A DNA stretch of 64,000 nucleotides from Terriglobia bacterium (GCA_020073145.1 JAIQFS010000002.1:124001-188000), one strand, 5' to 3'. Positions 8,786 through 17,442 are shown, numbered from the stretch's first letter. The notes: generated from the letters alone by a model not told the origin. Translations and numbers: made by a program.

Positions 8786-8791
8786 ATTATA
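8786..8791 (-). promoter_or_regulatory. Putative -10 element before phosphatase gene
   Basis: On the minus strand this reads TATAAT, 18 bases upstream of the ATG at 8767. No good -35 hexamer is present at 17 bases. The predicted leader of roughly 12 bases includes GGGGAA as a possible ribosome-binding site. Confidence 0.4.
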
Positions 8792-8876
8792 CCGGCCATA
8801 CCGGAGGAGCGCATCCGGATCCCGGCCGGCGCCGAACGCTGCGCACCACTGTTTTAGGTCCGCCCGCGCCGCCGGC

Positions 8877-9332
8877 CTACCTCATCCGCGACACGTTGGT
8901 CCCCGAAACCCAGGTCGATAGATACGATTCCAGGCTGAGGGCTTCGGTTTCGCGGTCCATCGCGCGCGTGTGCTCGTGCAAGGCCCGTTCGCGAAGCTTC
9001 TCGATCACCTGCAAGCGGCGCCTCTCCGCCAGAACCTTTTCCCGCTGCGCGGTCACGGCAGCCAGGCGCGCCTCGCGCTCGCGGTCCAGGGCCTGGCGCT
9101 CTCCGGCAGCGCGCTTCCGGTATTCATCGAGAGCGTACAGATCGGCTGGCGACAGCGCCGGCTGGTTCGCAACTTCCTGCTCGATAGCCACCCGCTGGGC
9201 CGCCAGGCGGGCCAGTTTCTCGTCCGTCTGGGCCACGTCCGACGCGCGCTGCCGCAGTTGGTCCTCTTCCAGCCGGCAGACTCGCTCCTGCCACTGCAGA
9301 ACGCGCTGAAGACGGAAGCGAAACTGCTGCAT
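8877..9332 (-). CDS. fliJ: Flagellar export chaperone FliJ
   Basis: A 151-residue, almost entirely coiled-coil protein rich in Arg, Glu, Gln and Ala, beginning MQQFRFRLQRVLQWQERVC, which matches the typical FliJ start. FliJ is the central stalk of the flagellar export ATPase and an escort for substrates. It follows fliI by five bases, as the last gene of the flgB-fliJ operon, and its normal position is exactly here. Identification rests on length, coiled coil and position more than on conserved residues. Confidence 0.88.
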   Translation of the reverse strand: MQQFRFRLQRVLQWQERVCRLEEDQLRQRASDVAQTDEKLARLAAQRVAIEQEVANQPALSPADLYALDEYRKRAAGERQALDREREARLAAVTAQREKVLAERRRLQVIEKLRERALHEHTRAMDRETEALSLESYLSTWVSGTNVSRMR

Positions 9333-9337
9333 ATCGG

Positions 9338-10663
9338 TTACAACCTCGCAGTAATGGCCCGAAGCTGGTCACCGGTTTCTGCGAAAGAGGAGTTTTCGGA
9401 CGTCTGCTGGCGCAGGAACGCCGTGATCTGCGGCTGCGCCAGAATCGCCGAATCCAGCTTGGAATTCTTTCCGGGCACGTAGGCGCCCAGGTCGATCAAG
9501 TCGCGCGAGTCCTCAAGCACCGCCAGCGCCTCCCGGAGCTTGATGGCGGCGGCCGCCATGTCCGGGGAGGCCAGATGGGATGCCAGCCGGCTCACTGAAT
9601 GGAGGATGTCGATGGCGGGGTAATGGCCCGCGGCGCCCAGGCGGCGTGAGAGAACAATGTGGCCGTCGAGAATCGCGCGGACGGAATCGGCGATGGGCTC
9701 ATTGAAATCGTCCCCTTCCACCAGCACCGTGAAGAACCCGGTGATGGAGCCTTGCCGGAAATTGCCGGCGCGTTCCAAAACCTTGGGAAGCAGGTTGAAG
9801 ACGGAAGGAGTGTAGCCCTTCTGGCTGGGCGGCTCGCCGGCCGCCAGACCGATCTCGCGCTGGGCCATGGCCAGCCGCGTCACCGAATCCATGATCAGCA
9901 GCACGCTGGCGCCTTGATCCCGGAAATACTCGGCAATGGCCAGCGCCACGAAACAGGCGCGCACGCGCAGCGGCGCCGGCTGGTCGGATGTGGCGCACAC
10001 CACCACAGAGCGCTGCGCGCCCTCCGGCCCCATATCCTGTTCCAAAAACGCCCGCACTTCGCGATTGCGCTCGCCGATCAAAGCAATGACCGTGACGTCG
10101 GCGGAATTATGCCGCGCCATCGAGCCCAGCAGCGTGCTTTTGCCCACGCCGCTGCCGCCGAAGATTCCCATGCGCTGGCCCTTGCCCGAAAGAGTCATGG
10201 AATCGATGGCGCGAATCCCCGTCACGATCGGATCGGTGATGTGCTCGCGGTCCATCGGGTTTCCCCCGCGCTGATACAGCCGGTAGTGGGCCTGTGGCCG
10301 AATCTTGGGCTTCCGATCGATCGGCCGGCCGAAGCCGTCCAGCACGCGCCCCACCAGGTCCGGACCCACCGGCACCAACGCCTCTTCCTGGCGCGCGTAA
10401 ATGCGGTCTTTGAGCTGGATCCCATCGATCTCCTCCAGCGGCATGGAGAGCACCAGCCCATCGCGGAAGCCGATCACTTGCGTGCGAATGCGGCGCCCGG
10501 AGGACGACTGCACCTCGCAAAAATCTCCTACCGCGACGTTCGGCCCGCGCGAGGTCACCAGCAGCCCCACCAGCTCCACCACCTCTCCGGACCATGGCAG
10601 CAGCTCGGTGTTCTGGACGCGCGCCATGTACGAAGAGAGGTCGAGGCTGCCGGGAGAGGTCAT
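9338..10663 (-). CDS. fliI: Flagellum-specific ATPase FliI
   Basis: A 441-residue ATPase of the F1-beta/FliI family. Walker A is GGSGVGKST (169-177), Walker B VLLIMDS (254-260), and the FliI/YscN region GIRAIDSMTLSGKGQRMGIF is clear, as is the C-terminal domain. It powers unfolding and entry of flagellar proteins at the export gate with FliH and FliJ. Its ATG overlaps the fliH stop by four bases. Confidence 0.97.
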   Translation of the reverse strand: MTSPGSLDLSSYMARVQNTELLPWSGEVVELVGLLVTSRGPNVAVGDFCEVQSSSGRRIRTQVIGFRDGLVLSMPLEEIDGIQLKDRIYARQEEALVPVGPDLVGRVLDGFGRPIDRKPKIRPQAHYRLYQRGGNPMDREHITDPIVTGIRAIDSMTLSGKGQRMGIFGGSGVGKSTLLGSMARHNSADVTVIALIGERNREVRAFLEQDMGPEGAQRSVVVCATSDQPAPLRVRACFVALAIAEYFRDQGASVLLIMDSVTRLAMAQREIGLAAGEPPSQKGYTPSVFNLLPKVLERAGNFRQGSITGFFTVLVEGDDFNEPIADSVRAILDGHIVLSRRLGAAGHYPAIDILHSVSRLASHLASPDMAAAAIKLREALAVLEDSRDLIDLGAYVPGKNSKLDSAILAQPQITAFLRQQTSENSSFAETGDQLRAITARL

Positions 10664-11349
10664 GTTCGTTCCTGAAGGCGATCGGCGAACCCGCGTTCGA
10701 TTTCCTGAAGCTGCGTTTCCACCGAAGCGTCGAGTGAGCCGCTCTCCGTCTCAAAGAGCGCGCCTCCCCGCGGCTGCGTCGGATCGCTGACCACATCAAT
10801 GTCGCCGGACCGCCCCATCTGGGCCAGAGAAGCTTGCACCATGGGCGCCTGGTCGGGATGCACACGCACGCGCGAAACCTGTTGAGCGGCCAGCTTCTCC
10901 AACGCCGCGCGGATTAAGGCGCCCAGCGCCGCCGGATCGACCGACAACTCGCGGTGTAGAATACGCCGCGCGATTTGCAGGGAGAGCTGGATGATGTCGG
11001 CTTCCGCTTGGAGAATGGCGCCCGTGCGCGATGCGGCCAATTCCGCGGCCGTTTGCGACAGCTGGTCGACGGCGCGTCGCACCTCCGCCTCCATCTTTTG
11101 CTGAGCGGCCGCCTCGCCCTCTCGGAAGCCCGAGTCGAAGGCGACCTGCAACTGCTGGTGCACCTGCGCCTCCAGGTCCGCATCCGAAGTGACGGGCGCG
11201 GGGGAGGCGACCGGCGTCACCGACGTCCAGGCAGCCGTTGCGCTTCGGACCGGCGCGGACAGGCGCGTTCGCGCCACCGCCGAGTTGCTGCTGCGCCAGG
11301 CGACCGGCTGGATATCCTCCTCGGCCTGGGGAAGAATTCTACTGAGCAT
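10660..11349 (-). CDS. fliH: Flagellar assembly protein FliH
   Basis: A 229-residue protein with a proline/alanine-rich N-terminus (about 1-60), a central coiled coil (about 65-150) and a C-terminal V/A-ATPase-E-like domain, the layout of FliH. FliH dimers hold FliI at the C-ring. Position between fliF and fliI and the four-base overlap with fliI support the name. In most genomes fliG lies just upstream; here fliF ends only 33 bases before this start. Confidence 0.88.
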   Translation of the reverse strand: MLSRILPQAEEDIQPVAWRSSNSAVARTRLSAPVRSATAAWTSVTPVASPAPVTSDADLEAQVHQQLQVAFDSGFREGEAAAQQKMEAEVRRAVDQLSQTAAELAASRTGAILQAEADIIQLSLQIARRILHRELSVDPAALGALIRAALEKLAAQQVSRVRVHPDQAPMVQASLAQMGRSGDIDVVSDPTQPRGGALFETESGSLDASVETQLQEIERGFADRLQERT

Positions 11350-11382
11350 AGGCGCCAGGAAGCGCGGGCCTCATTCCCGCGG

Positions 11383-13005
11383 TCATTTGGTCTCCTGCAG
11401 CCACTGACGCACCACATTGGCCGCCGCCCCTACGTCGCGTTTGGCCACCTGACGGGCCCGGTCGGCAATGTCGGCGTCTTCCTGGGCCAAGGCCATGCCC
11501 GGCGAGAGCTGGCGCGCTTCCGCGCCCTGAATGGCGGTCTCGAGTTCTGCCGGACCGCGCGCCGCCTCCAGCTCTTCCGTAGTTTCGACGCCCGCTCCCC
11601 GCTTGGGGCCCATCCACTTGAAGATTACGAATAGCAGAAACACCAGCACTGCGATCGCGATACTGATGGGCGCGATCAAGTCGCGGTACTGGTTCAGCAG
11701 CTGCAGCCATTTGGGGCCGCCCGCGCCCGGCTCTTTCTTGGAAGGCTCGGTGGAAGGAGTCGGCGGCGGGTTGACCGTGCTCTCGAATGGCAGGCTCTCG
11801 ACGATCAGCTGGTCGCCCCGTTCCGTGTTGAGTCCGGTGGCCGCGGTCAGCAGGCTCTTGATGCTCTGCACGGTTTCGGGCTTGGGCGGATCGAAAACCC
11901 GGTGGCGGGCGGCTCCCGTCCCTTCCCAGCGGGCGGTCTGGTCCAGCAGAACGGCCAGCGACATCCGCTTGAGCATGCCCTGCGGAATGCGGGTGTGGCG
12001 AACCGTGCGGCTGCTCTGGTAGGTCACGCTCTCGCTGCGCCGCGCGCTGCCGACGCCGCCGCTGGAGGGTGTCGCGTTCCCTCGCGGCAGGTTGGAGGCC
12101 GTGCCCGGGATCCCCGCGGCGGTGGCCCGGTCGACCACATCCTCGGTCTTCTGGGAAGACGCCATCACCGATTTCCCGGGGTCGAAGGTCTCGTCCTGCT
12201 GGTCGCCGCTGGTGAGATCGATATCCACAGAGGCCCCCGCCCGAAAGCGATCGGGGCCCAACAGGGGATCGAGCGTGGCGCGAATCTTGGTGACCAGGTC
12301 TTTTTCGAACTGCTGCCGCAGCTCCATCGCTTCCCCGGTGCTCTCGGTTCCATCGGCATTGCCCAGCCGGCGGGGGCGGCTGAGCAGGTTTCCATTCATG
12401 TCCACCACGGACACGGCTTCCGGAACCAGCCCTTCCACCGCGCTGGCCACCAGGTTGGCGATAGCCACGACATTTTGCGGAGAGATCTGCGCGTGAGGCC
12501 GCAGCTTCACCATCACGCTGGCCTTGGCGGGCTGCTGCTGGTCGAGAAACACGGAGTCCTTCGACATCGTGATGTGGACCCGCGCCTGTTCCACTTCCGC
12601 CAGCGACATCACCGAGCGCTCCAGCTCGCCTTCCAGGGCCCGCTGATAGTTGATGTGTTCGACGAACTCGGTAGCGCCGAAGTTGGTCTTGTCGAAGAGC
12701 TCGAACCCGATACGGCCGGTCTTGGGGAGTCCGGCGGCCGCCAGGGTCAGCCGCGACTCGGCCTGCTTGGCCGAAAGCACCAGAACGGTGGCCCCATTGT
12801 CGCCCAGCCGGTATTCCACGCCGCTTTCCCGCAGCTTCTGCACCACCGCCGCGGCGTCTTCCGGCGCCATCGAGGTATAGAGCGGCCGAAAATCGCTTTC
12901 ATGCCGCCATTGGCTGAACGCGTATAGCCCCGCAACGGTCAGCACCGCCACGGCCGCGATCGAGATCCGCTGCGAGTTGGATAAGTTGGCCCAGAGTTTG
13001 TTCAC
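11383..13005 (-). CDS. fliF: Flagellar MS-ring protein FliF
   Basis: A 540-residue protein starting at GTG 13005. It has an N-terminal transmembrane helix (about 15-33), two YscJ/FliF ring-building motifs (RPLYTSMAPEDAAAVVQKL near 46-65 and ARVHITMSKDSVFLDQQQPA), a central ring domain and a second transmembrane helix near 450-470. The C-terminal tail (to ANVVRQWLQETK) resembles the FliG-binding segment. FliF forms the membrane ring on which the motor is assembled. It starts 21 bases after the fliE stop. Confidence 0.96.
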   Translation of the reverse strand: MNKLWANLSNSQRISIAAVAVLTVAGLYAFSQWRHESDFRPLYTSMAPEDAAAVVQKLRESGVEYRLGDNGATVLVLSAKQAESRLTLAAAGLPKTGRIGFELFDKTNFGATEFVEHINYQRALEGELERSVMSLAEVEQARVHITMSKDSVFLDQQQPAKASVMVKLRPHAQISPQNVVAIANLVASAVEGLVPEAVSVVDMNGNLLSRPRRLGNADGTESTGEAMELRQQFEKDLVTKIRATLDPLLGPDRFRAGASVDIDLTSGDQQDETFDPGKSVMASSQKTEDVVDRATAAGIPGTASNLPRGNATPSSGGVGSARRSESVTYQSSRTVRHTRIPQGMLKRMSLAVLLDQTARWEGTGAARHRVFDPPKPETVQSIKSLLTAATGLNTERGDQLIVESLPFESTVNPPPTPSTEPSKKEPGAGGPKWLQLLNQYRDLIAPISIAIAVLVFLLFVIFKWMGPKRGAGVETTEELEAARGPAELETAIQGAEARQLSPGMALAQEDADIADRARQVAKRDVGAAANVVRQWLQETK

Positions 13006-13026
13006 GTCGGTATCGGGTCCGGGACC

Positions 13027-13323
13027 TTACATCTGCATCTGCATGATCTGCTGGTACGCTTCCACCACTTTGTTGCGGACCTGGAGACCGAGATCGAACG
13101 TGATGGTCGCTTTCTGCACGGCCAAGGCTGCCGTGTGCAACTCTTCGTTTTGCCCCGTGAGGAAATTCTGCACGGCGGTGCCGGCGTCATTGCTCGCGCC
13201 TTCGATCGTTTGGATGGCTCCGTTGAGTACGCTCTGAAACGCGCCGGGCGTGGAGGCCGAGCCGGGCGTCTGTATGGCCGCCAGATTGGGAATGGACGCG
13301 ATGGGCGATATGGGTCCGGTCAT
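13027..13323 (-). CDS. fliE: Flagellar hook-basal body protein FliE
   Basis: A 98-residue protein. I prefer ATG 13323 because CAGGAG lies seven bases upstream; GTG 13341, which overlaps the flgC stop by four bases, would add six residues. The C-terminal half (FDLGLQVRNKVVEAYQQIM) is the conserved FliE helix that joins the MS ring to the proximal rod. It lies in the standard flgB-flgC-fliE-fliF order. Confidence 0.93.
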   Translation of the reverse strand: MTGPISPIASIPNLAAIQTPGSASTPGAFQSVLNGAIQTIEGASNDAGTAVQNFLTGQNEELHTAALAVQKATITFDLGLQVRNKVVEAYQQIMQMQM

Positions 13324-13337
13324 CAAATTCTCCTGAC

Positions 13338-13775
13338 TCACCGTAAGATGTCAATCGAGCGCTGAATCATATCTTTGATCGAGGAAATCGCCGAAACGTT
13401 GGCCTCGTAGCCGCGGCTGGCGCCCATCAGATCCACCATATCCTCGGCCGGGTTCACCCGCGGCATGGCCACGTAGCCGTCTTTGTCGGCATCCGGGTGC
13501 CCCGGCATGTACCGTTTTTCGGGCGCCCGCGAATCCACCGAAACTCCCGCCACCGTCACTCCCATCAGCGATCCGCCTAACTGCTCGTCGAGGAGCGACG
13601 AAAACGCCGATGCCACCGGCGTGCTGGTGAACACCGCGTCCTTGCGCCGGTACGGGCCGCCTTCGGCTGTCCGCGTGGTTTCCGAATTGGCGATGTTCTC
13701 CACCAGCAACTCCGAGCGCGTGCGCTGCGCCGACATTCCCGAAGCGCTGACCGATAGTGCCGATAACAGGCTCAT
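13338..13775 (-). CDS. flgC: Flagellar basal-body rod protein FlgC
   Basis: A 145-residue rod protein with the N-terminal motif MSAQRTRSELLVENIANSE and the C-terminal motif NPAEDMVDLMGASRGYEANV, both hallmarks of FlgC. The ATG at 13775 overlaps the flgB TGA by four bases, which fixes the start even though the frame stays open upstream. It forms part of the proximal rod with FlgB, FlgF and FliE. Confidence 0.96.
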   Translation of the reverse strand: MSLLSALSVSASGMSAQRTRSELLVENIANSETTRTAEGGPYRRKDAVFTSTPVASAFSSLLDEQLGGSLMGVTVAGVSVDSRAPEKRYMPGHPDADKDGYVAMPRVNPAEDMVDLMGASRGYEANVSAISSIKDMIQRSIDILR

Positions 13776-14113
13776 CCCCCACTCTTCCCTTCGTTGATGG
13801 CGCTTTTGATCAATTGGATTTGGCCGCGAACCAGCGTGGATGCCAGGGTGAAGCGCAGGTCGTTCTCCGTCAGCATGCGCGCCTCGCGGTCCAGGCTGAC
13901 GTTGTTGCCGTCGTTCTTCACCGGCAGGCCGGGAACTTCCACCGGCACTGGGTGCTGCAGATAGGCCGCGGCCTGAAACTCGGACTGGAAATCCACGTCC
14001 ATGGTCTTGTAGCCCGGGGTGTCCGCATTGGCGATGTTCGAAGCCACCACCTTCTGGCGGGCGCTCAGAAGATCCATGTACCGCTCGAGACTGGTCGTGA
14101 GTGCGTCGATCAC
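13772..14113 (-). CDS. flgB: Flagellar basal-body rod protein FlgB
   Basis: A 113-residue rod protein starting at GTG 14113. SARQKVVASNIANADTPGYK is the conserved rod-protein N-terminus and the C-terminal LVRGQIQLIKSAINEG helix matches FlgB. No Shine-Dalgarno sequence precedes the GTG. A sigma-54-type promoter lies so close (14143-14128) that the mRNA would start only about four bases before the codon. First gene of the flgB-flgC-fliE-fliF-fliH-fliI-fliJ operon. Confidence 0.95.
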   Translation of the reverse strand: MIDALTTSLERYMDLLSARQKVVASNIANADTPGYKTMDVDFQSEFQAAAYLQHPVPVEVPGLPVKNDGNNVSLDREARMLTENDLRFTLASTLVRGQIQLIKSAINEGKSGG

Positions 14114-14127
14114 AGCAGGCCCATGGA

Positions 14128-14143
14128 AGCAACTGGCGTTCCA
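14128..14143 (-). promoter_or_regulatory. Sigma-54-type promoter of the flgB operon
   Basis: The minus strand reads TGGAACGCCAGTTGCT. GG and GC are ten bases apart, as needed for -24/-12 recognition, and the -12 half TTGCT matches the consensus. With C at -12 (14129) the start would be near 14117, four bases before the flgB GTG. Confidence 0.65.
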
Positions 14144-14234
14144 TTGGCCGAACGATGGTATCTGAGTGAAAAGACGAGGCCCGGAGCGTCGGATGCGCCG
14201 TCAAGCCGGTGACGCGTCAGGGGTTTGACGGGAC

Positions 14235-14543
14235 TCAGACGTCCAGCCGTAGGTTTGCCGGTATCGCAGTCAGGGCGGGAATGTACCGTTGCGCTCTCGG
14301 GATCTGCCGGAGTTGGAGAACCACCGACTCCCGGGCGGACTGCACCATGGTGCGTGTCCACAGCAGCACTTCCTGGGTCATGGCCGCGATCTCTCCGATT
14401 CGGAGATCGGCCGGAGGCAGCGCCCGTGCATGCGCCTCGGCGGCCTCGCAGAACGAAAGAACCAGGCGCTGCACTTCGGCATAACGCTGGTTTTCGACCG
14501 CGCGCCGCAATTCTTTTTCAATTCGGGACAGCGCCTCCGGCAC
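14235..14543 (-). CDS. Putative flagellar chaperone downstream of fliD (FliT/FliS-like position)
   Basis: A 102-residue, helix-rich protein starting at GTG 14543, immediately after the fliD TAA, with GGGAGG in the fliD end as ribosome-binding site. The composition (LSRIEKELRRAVENQRYAEV and later helices) and size fit the small helical chaperones FliT or FliS, which usually follow fliD and hold cap protein or flagellin in the cytoplasm. Sequence similarity is not strong enough for me to choose between them. Confidence 0.6.
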   Translation of the reverse strand: MPEALSRIEKELRRAVENQRYAEVQRLVLSFCEAAEAHARALPPADLRIGEIAAMTQEVLLWTRTMVQSARESVVLQLRQIPRAQRYIPALTAIPANLRLDV

Positions 14544-15896
14544 TTATCCTCCCACCTTGCTGGTGCTGCTTGCGCCAGGGTACATGGTGGCGAACAGGTT
14601 GGTCATGTAGGTGACCTGCGACTGCAGAACCGCGATGGTGGCGTCCGCCGCGGAGAGTTGCTGCAGGAGGTTGGTCGACATGGTGTTGATGCGGTCCTGC
14701 TCTGCCGAAATAAGATCGTTCTGGTGGGTAACCTGATCCTGGAGCGTGGTGATCCCAGTCTGGAGCATGCCATTGGTGCTGTCGGTGATCGAGTTCAGCG
14801 TATTAAAAGCCGACTGCAGGAATCCGCCCGTCGTGGTGCTCCCTAGAAACTGCTGTACCGCCGACGTGCTTTGGGAAGAGAGCACACTCGGATCGAAAGT
14901 GAGGTGGCCTGTGGAGTCCAGATTCAACCCGATATCCGCCAGCGTCGTCAATGAGCCCGTGCCCGGTGTATATTGGGTGACCGAGCTGAGGGCCTGGCCG
15001 AGTGAAAGGATGAGGCTTTGGCCGGAGAGCGCGCCGGCGTTCTGCCCATGCTGCTTGCCGAGAGCGTCCACCGCGGCGTTGTAAGCGACCGCGAAATTAC
15101 TCAGGCTGTTGTTCAGCGAATCGGAACTCTGCGCCAACGTGACCGTCACCGGCGACGCTGTTTGCTTGAGCATCGTGACCGTCAGCCCGGGCGCCAGCGT
15201 GACTTGCGGTGAATCGCTCGAGAGCGATGCGGGGAGGCCGTTTACCTGGTAAGTCGCATTCGCGCCCGTGGAAAGCGTGGTCATCAAATCCGCGTTGCCA
15301 TCGTTGAGCTGAATGGTATCCGCCGCCAGTTTGTTACCAGTCAGAGACAGGCGGTAGTCCGGACTGGCATTGCTGCCTACATTGACAACAGTCGCCTGCA
15401 CGCCCAGAGCGGCGTCATTGATGGCGGCAGCCAGCGAAATCAAGGAACTGCCGGAAGGGATGATGGTGCTCGGTGTCCCGTTCAGCGTGAGCGTATAGCT
15501 GGACGAGAGGCTGATGTTCCCGGACGAGGCGTCGGTAACGGGTGGAACACCGGCGCTGCTGATCGTCGTGGTGTGAGATCCCATTCCCGTCACCTGAATG
15601 CTATAGGTGCCGGGAAGTGCGTCCGCGGAGGCAGAGGCCTGGATGGAGGAAGTATCCGATACCGAAGCGGACACGCTGGTGACCGCCGACCCCATACTCG
15701 TGAGGGTACTTTGCAGCGCGCCAAAAGTGGTGCTCAACCCAGATAAGGCCGATTGCTGAGCCGTCATCGTCGACTCGGCATTCTGCAGCAGTTGCAAGGG
15801 GAGCGAGGCGATGGCCACCGCGCGGTTCAGGACTTGCTGAAAGTCGCTGGAGTACTTGCTCTGCCCTTGAAAGACCACGCTGGGGATAGAGGACAT
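14544..15896 (-). CDS. fliD: Flagellar filament cap protein FliD
   Basis: A 450-residue hook-associated protein 2. The N-terminal coiled-coil region (ALSGLSTTFGALQSTLTSM), the Ser/Thr-rich domains D2-D3 and the C-terminal coil with LQDQVTHQNDLISAEQDRI match FliD. It caps the filament and promotes flagellin insertion. The leader is predicted to be only four bases long, as for flgB, and no ribosome-binding site is visible. fliC ends 73 bases upstream on the same strand. Confidence 0.93.
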   Translation of the reverse strand: MSSIPSVVFQGQSKYSSDFQQVLNRAVAIASLPLQLLQNAESTMTAQQSALSGLSTTFGALQSTLTSMGSAVTSVSASVSDTSSIQASASADALPGTYSIQVTGMGSHTTTISSAGVPPVTDASSGNISLSSSYTLTLNGTPSTIIPSGSSLISLAAAINDAALGVQATVVNVGSNASPDYRLSLTGNKLAADTIQLNDGNADLMTTLSTGANATYQVNGLPASLSSDSPQVTLAPGLTVTMLKQTASPVTVTLAQSSDSLNNSLSNFAVAYNAAVDALGKQHGQNAGALSGQSLILSLGQALSSVTQYTPGTGSLTTLADIGLNLDSTGHLTFDPSVLSSQSTSAVQQFLGSTTTGGFLQSAFNTLNSITDSTNGMLQTGITTLQDQVTHQNDLISAEQDRINTMSTNLLQQLSAADATIAVLQSQVTYMTNLFATMYPGASSTSKVGG

Positions 15897-15910
15897 AGTC
15901 TAACCTTCAT

Positions 15911-15926
15911 TGCAAGATGTGGGCCA
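15911..15926 (-). promoter_or_regulatory. Sigma-54-type promoter of fliD
   Basis: The minus strand reads TGGCCCACATCTTGCA, with GG and GC ten bases apart and TTGCA at -12. The predicted start (about 15900) is four bases before the fliD ATG, exactly the same spacing as at flgB. The -24 half is also the second arm of the hairpin at 15916-15950. Confidence 0.7.
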
Positions 15927-15950
15927 AACCCGGTTAGGCTGGCCCACATC
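15916..15950 (-). terminator. Perfect 11-bp hairpin after fliC
   Basis: GATGTGGGCCA (on the minus strand, 15950-15940) and TGGCCCACATC (15926-15916) form a perfect 11-bp stem around a 13-base loop, 20 bases after the fliC stop codon. There is no long T-run afterwards (TTGCAA), so it could be a terminator or RNA-stability hairpin for fliC. It could also act as an inverted-repeat binding site, because its downstream arm is the -24 element of fliD. Confidence 0.55.
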
Positions 15951-15969
15951 GTACTACAGGTGTTTCACG

Positions 15970-17436
15970 TTACTTCAACAGCGCCAGGACGGCCTGAGGA
16001 GCGGAGTTGGCCTGGGCCATGGCTGCCAGCGAAGCCTGCTGCAGGATCTGGGCCTTGGTCAGGTTGGCTGCTTCCGCCGCCATGTCAGCGTCACGGATGC
16101 GGGACTGCGCAGCCGAGAAGCTGGTGATCTGCGAGTTGGCCAGGTTCATGGCGTACTGCAGTTTGTTGGAGCCGGCGCCGACGATACCTTGCACGGTGCC
16201 AAGGGTCGCGATGGCGTTGTTGATGGCGGTGATCGCGTTGGTGGCCGAGGTGGTGCCGTTGCCCGTGATGGTCGGAGCGGACGAAGCAGCAAACGTGTCG
16301 CCGACGAAGCCGCCGGTGCTCGTCCCACCCGTGTTGGTGAACGACGGCGTAAACGCCACGTTACCCTGGAAGGAAATCGCGTTGCCCGCGGTGTTGGAAA
16401 CCGCATACACGCCTTGCGAGTTCATCGCCTGGTTGATTTCGTTCACCGCGCCGGCCGTGGTTGTGCCAATCGCCAGCGAGACGTTCGTGGTCACACCGTT
16501 CACCAGGAAAGAGACCACCTGGGTGTTCACAGCCGTGGGGCTGGTGAACGTCAGGGCTGCCGTGTTGTTCAATGCTCCGTTGAGGAGACCAGTCGCGGCC
16601 GTTCCGCTGAAGGCGGCGGCGCCGGTGCCGGCGCTGTCGATCGAGAAGGCGCCTCCCACGAACTCGAGGTGGCCCGAGGTGGAGTTGATACGCGCCGACA
16701 CGCCGCTGCCGGCGATCTGCTGGTTGATCTCGGCCACCAGGGCGGAGCCGGTTTGCGCCGTGCCGGTGCCGCCGACCGTGGCAACGTGCTCGCCGTTGGC
16801 AGTGTTCACCGTGAACGTGACCTGCGTGGCCCCGAGGAACGTGCCGGTCGAGATGTCGGGCGCGGCAGCAAATTGCGCGCCGACGCTGTTCCCGGAGACC
16901 GCGGTGCCGGTCAGGCCCAGACCCGTGGCGTCCACCGTCGAGGTGCCGAGGTTGACCGCGACTTGAGAGTTGGCAAGTGCGCCGCCAGCCGGCCCGCCGC
17001 CGATGTACACCGACATGTTCTGCGAGTTCGCGCCGCCAGTGACGAGACCGATGTCCGTCGCCTGGCGCGTGATTTCGCCCACCAGCTGTTGGTATTCCTG
17101 ATCCAGCGTTCCACGGTTACCGCTGAAGGTGCCGCTGGCCGCTTGCGTAGCCAGAGTCTTCATACGGTCGAGCATCGTGCTGATGTTGTTCAGACCGCCA
17201 TCGACAATCTGCAGGGTGCTGACGCCGTCGTTGGCGTTGCGCACGCCCTGGGTCAGCTCGGCAATGCTGCTGCGATACTGGTTGGCGATCACCAGACCCG
17301 CGGCGTCATCGGCCGAAGAGTTGATGCGAAAACCCGAGGTCAACCGGGTAATCGTCTGCGTCATCAACTGCGTGTTCATGTTCAGATTGCTCTGGGCAAT
17401 CAGGGAGGCTACGTTGGTTTGTACGGTGAGTGACAT
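15970..17436 (-). CDS. fliC: Flagellin
   Basis: A 488-residue flagellin. The N-terminal D0/D1 region contains the TITRLTSGFRINSSADDAAG segment and NANDGVSTLQIVDGG. The C-terminal helix contains SRIRDADMAAEAANLTKAQ and ends in LALLK. The middle is a Thr/Ala/Gly-rich variable domain exposed on the filament. It lies downstream of fliW and csrA, the pair that couples flagellin level to its own translation. It is preceded by a leader with two GGACGT motifs that fit CsrA binding. Confidence 0.97.
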   Translation of the reverse strand: MSLTVQTNVASLIAQSNLNMNTQLMTQTITRLTSGFRINSSADDAAGLVIANQYRSSIAELTQGVRNANDGVSTLQIVDGGLNNISTMLDRMKTLATQAASGTFSGNRGTLDQEYQQLVGEITRQATDIGLVTGGANSQNMSVYIGGGPAGGALANSQVAVNLGTSTVDATGLGLTGTAVSGNSVGAQFAAAPDISTGTFLGATQVTFTVNTANGEHVATVGGTGTAQTGSALVAEINQQIAGSGVSARINSTSGHLEFVGGAFSIDSAGTGAAAFSGTAATGLLNGALNNTAALTFTSPTAVNTQVVSFLVNGVTTNVSLAIGTTTAGAVNEINQAMNSQGVYAVSNTAGNAISFQGNVAFTPSFTNTGGTSTGGFVGDTFAASSAPTITGNGTTSATNAITAINNAIATLGTVQGIVGAGSNKLQYAMNLANSQITSFSAAQSRIRDADMAAEAANLTKAQILQQASLAAMAQANSAPQAVLALLK

Positions 17437-17442
17437 GGTATA

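Noticed and set aside
11339-11710. Minus-strand frame of 123 codons considered as a possible fliG remnant
   Set aside because: It lies inside the fliF 3' end in another frame and its sequence has none of the FliG middle or C-terminal domain motifs.
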